From: a virus
Virus record (IMG/VR): IMGVR_UViG_3300046787_000316
Span: 62,001-126,000 of that record
Reading direction: 5' to 3' (one strand)
DNA length: 64,000 nucleotides
How positions within the stretch are numbered: the first letter of the stretch is position 1; each line of letters opens with the position of its first letter. This document shows, piece by piece, positions 62,143-64,000 of this stretch. A model generated the notes under the pieces. The model had not been told where the DNA came from, ran no database searches, and saw nothing but the letters and a program-made list of their open reading frames with translations. The position numbers and the translations under genes are program-made.

Positions 62143-63528
62143 TTATTTTTGATTTGGGCAATAATTGTGAATTACCAAGGTATTTAAAATCTCATTGGAA
62201 TTAGTCCCAGCTATAAATACATCGGATGGTTCTATATCTATCGTTGTTATTGAACCTGTGAAGTATTCATTATCAATAGATGTAATAGTGGATGTAATAT
62301 CCGATGAGTTAAAAATGGTATCGCCTTCTACTAAATCAATTACATTTTTAAACTTCACTACGCCATCAACGTTTACCAATAACATTTTTCCCGTTGGTAA
62401 TAATGAATATCCGACATTATCCCCATTTGTATATGTAATTTTATTCAACCAATCTTCAGTCGGTTTATGTATAATACTAACTACCGATGCGCTGGTATAT
62501 GATATAAGTGATTCAACACTTCCTGTATATTCCCATTCAAATGTCTGCTGTCTATTGAAATCATATCCAAGTGTATCTATTAATAGTGCTTTAACATTAT
62601 CACCAATTTGAATATCAGCCGCAGCTGTTTCGATAAAACTTCCATCTTCCTGCATCACATCAATTTTATAATCGGATGGGATACCTTCATCAGATACTCT
62701 GTTTGGATTTGAAAAAAACATATATCTTGATTTGTTGTTTAATTTCAAATCAGTATATTCGATAATTGTTTCATCCAATGGTATTTGATTAGAATGCAAA
62801 TATCCACCCAAATCTATAATTTCCGAAAGTTGGTTTGTTATGAGATACCACTGCCTAATGTGAGTAGTTATTGAACCACTTTCTATATTAGTTGGAGAAA
62901 ATTTATATTCTTGCAAAAACAAACCAGTATTCAAATTTGACTTAACGGATTCAAGTTCATCCAAAGTATCTACCTTTATAAATTCGGGATACATTGATTT
63001 ATCAAAATCAGGTAATTGTTTTTTAGAAATTAAATTAGGTATTTCGCCATTATCGTTTATAGATGTAAGAGTATCTAAAACTTCACCATTGTAAGTAGTA
63101 AATGTTTTTGGAAGTATGCTTCCCGAACCACCTTCAAATAATAAATTTATTAATTCATTTTTATCTCTACAATATGTATCATCTAATATTGCTTGCGCAT
63201 TATATGCAAACCTTAAATTTAATGTAGAACTATCATCCGTATAAGAAGGTATTGTTACTCCATTAGCTGGGATTATAATTTCATCAAATATAACATTATT
63301 TAATGTACATTTTTCTTTTATAATATCGACAACAAATTTAGATACAAATTGAGATTTATATATAATACGAAGAGTTGAGAACTCATTCGATACTATATAG
63401 TTAAAAAGACCATCGAAATCAAAATAAGAACTCTTAGCATAAGACAGATTAATATCTGTATTCATTTCTAAAAGTAAAATATCTTCATCGGTTGTAATGA
63501 AGTCAACACCTAATAATACACTGTTCAT
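62143..63528 (-). CDS. Unknown protein with Hint/intein-like C-terminal region
   Basis: About 461 residues. The N-terminal half (to about 270) has alternating strands and helices; LLLEMNTDINLSYA and FIKVDTLDELESVKS with LFLQEYKFS somewhat resemble an ATP-grasp fold, but this is weak. The C-terminal 190 residues look like a Hint domain: VMQEDGSFIETAAADIQIGDNVKA, LPTGKMLLVNVDGVVKFKNVIDLVEGDTI, IDIEPSDVFIAGTNSNE and an end VIHNYC (close to the VHN-C of inteins, with one extra Tyr). No upstream catalytic Cys is obvious at the start of that region, so splicing activity is doubtful. Confidence 0.55.
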   Translation of the reverse strand: MNSVLLGVDFITTDEDILLLEMNTDINLSYAKSSYFDFDGLFNYIVSNEFSTLRIIYKSQFVSKFVVDIIKEKCTLNNVIFDEIIIPANGVTIPSYTDDSSTLNLRFAYNAQAILDDTYCRDKNELINLLFEGGSGSILPKTFTTYNGEVLDTLTSINDNGEIPNLISKKQLPDFDKSMYPEFIKVDTLDELESVKSNLNTGLFLQEYKFSPTNIESGSITTHIRQWYLITNQLSEIIDLGGYLHSNQIPLDETIIEYTDLKLNNKSRYMFFSNPNRVSDEGIPSDYKIDVMQEDGSFIETAAADIQIGDNVKALLIDTLGYDFNRQQTFEWEYTGSVESLISYTSASVVSIIHKPTEDWLNKITYTNGDNVGYSLLPTGKMLLVNVDGVVKFKNVIDLVEGDTIFNSSDITSTITSIDNEYFTGSITTIDIEPSDVFIAGTNSNEILNTLVIHNYCPNQK

Positions 63529-63581
63529 AATTGTAAATCTATATAGTATATATATCTCTAAAAAATAAAAATATCAAAGGA

Positions 63582-64000
63582 TTACATCAATACCTTACTA
63601 TCTTTTCTGTATTTTTTGGATGGATTCATATATTCAAATGCATCGTTATAATTCAAACCGCATCCGATACTTTCAAATGTATTTTTTGCTAATTCAAAAT
63701 TTGTAGAGTATAAATCCTCATACCATATCATCGGCAAGTTGGTTATTTTTTGAAAATGAATAATTAAATCAATATATTGATTGACGGTATCCATATATTC
63801 GATATCCATTACCGATGGGTTATGTATATATGTTCCATGCCATACTGTGAATCCATCGTAATATCCATTTCGCTCTATAATTTCTTTACACTTCGATATA
63901 CCATTACACTCACTTTCCCAACTAGCAATTCTATCACGTCTACTTATTAATATAGTTTTATCAAATGTTTTAGAAAATTCCCACAACTCTTCAATACTAT
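63582..64000 (-). CDS. Second sulfotransferase-like protein, N-terminus beyond window
   Basis: The visible 139 codons are the C-terminal part of a protein whose reading frame stays open to the right edge. ILISRRDRIASWES is the 3'-phosphate-binding R..S region of PAPS sulfotransferases, and later LPMIWYEDLYS matches the strand that often follows. The 5' loop would lie beyond the window. It is followed by the Hint-type gene on the other side of a 53-nt AT-rich gap. Substrate unknown; the two sulfotransferases may modify the phage's glycan. Confidence 0.65.
   Translation of the reverse strand, partial: SIEELWEFSKTFDKTILISRRDRIASWESECNGISKCKEIIERNGYYDGFTVWHGTYIHNPSVMDIEYMDTVNQYIDLIIHFQKITNLPMIWYEDLYSTNFELAKNTFESIGCGLNYNDAFEYMNPSKKYRKDSKVLM

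Noticed and set aside
63582-63986. TTG as the start of the right-edge sulfotransferase
   Set aside because: The frame stays open to the window edge and the missing sulfate loop should lie beyond it.
1-64000. tRNA genes, CRISPR arrays, integrase or attachment sites
   Set aside because: None of the needed structures or repeats were seen on reading both strands; gaps are too short for them.

Overview
This window is a piece of a large, AT-rich, tailed phage genome of the T4 superfamily (contractile-tail type) that most likely infects a member of the Bacteroidetes. The phage assignment rests on a T4 gp17-type terminase, gp6-, gp25- and gp5-like baseplate proteins, a gp55-like late sigma factor, a gp61-like primase and a gp46/gp47-like nuclease. 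The host assignment is an inference from seven promoters of the Bacteroidetes type (TTTG, exactly 20 nt, TAnnTTTG or a one-base variant) and from A/T-rich leaders without Shine-Dalgarno sequences. All genes but one lie on the minus strand and are packed with 1-40 nt gaps or ATGA-type overlaps. No tRNA, CRISPR array, insertion sequence or integrase is visible, and no stretch above about 110 nt lacks a gene. Gene order below follows transcription, from high to low coordinates.

Region A (64-56.4 kb) is an early or regulatory block. It holds two sulfotransferase-like proteins, a protein with a Hint-like C-terminus, an HD hydrolase, a coiled-coil membrane protein, UV-damage endonuclease, peptide deformylase and the late sigma factor, with host-type promoters and one strong terminator. 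Region B (56.4-36.7 kb) is the late structural block: a carbamoyltransferase and an SGNH hydrolase, then baseplate and tail proteins. Several of its genes carry an ATATTTAT-AAA leader motif. Region C (36.5-31.9 kb) is a replication and recombination block: T7-type endonuclease I, primase and a single-chain Mre11-Rad50 (gp47-gp46) protein. It is followed by the only plus-strand gene, a ribbon-helix-helix regulator preceded by helically phased repeats.

Region D (31.7-6.7 kb) opens with a long S74-type tail fibre. A roughly 21-kb glycan island follows: about eight glycosyltransferases, three sugar epimerases/dehydratases, an RmlC epimerase, a split thiamine-diphosphate enzyme, a radical SAM enzyme, two methyltransferases, a 2OG oxygenase, three SGNH hydrolases and a LamG protein. 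Two of the glycosyltransferases are animal-type GT7 enzymes with a LamG domain apparently nested inside the catalytic fold. Region E (6.7 kb to the left edge) has a 1390-residue protein combining a nucleotidylyltransferase, a zinc-protease motif and an ATP-dependent ligase-like domain, then two unknown genes and the large terminase.

A reasonable working model is that the phage makes and decorates its own glycan, with sugar synthesis, transfer, sulfation, carbamoylation and acyl editing. The target could be its tail or the host surface. The host-type promoters inside the island suggest it can be expressed before the late genes.
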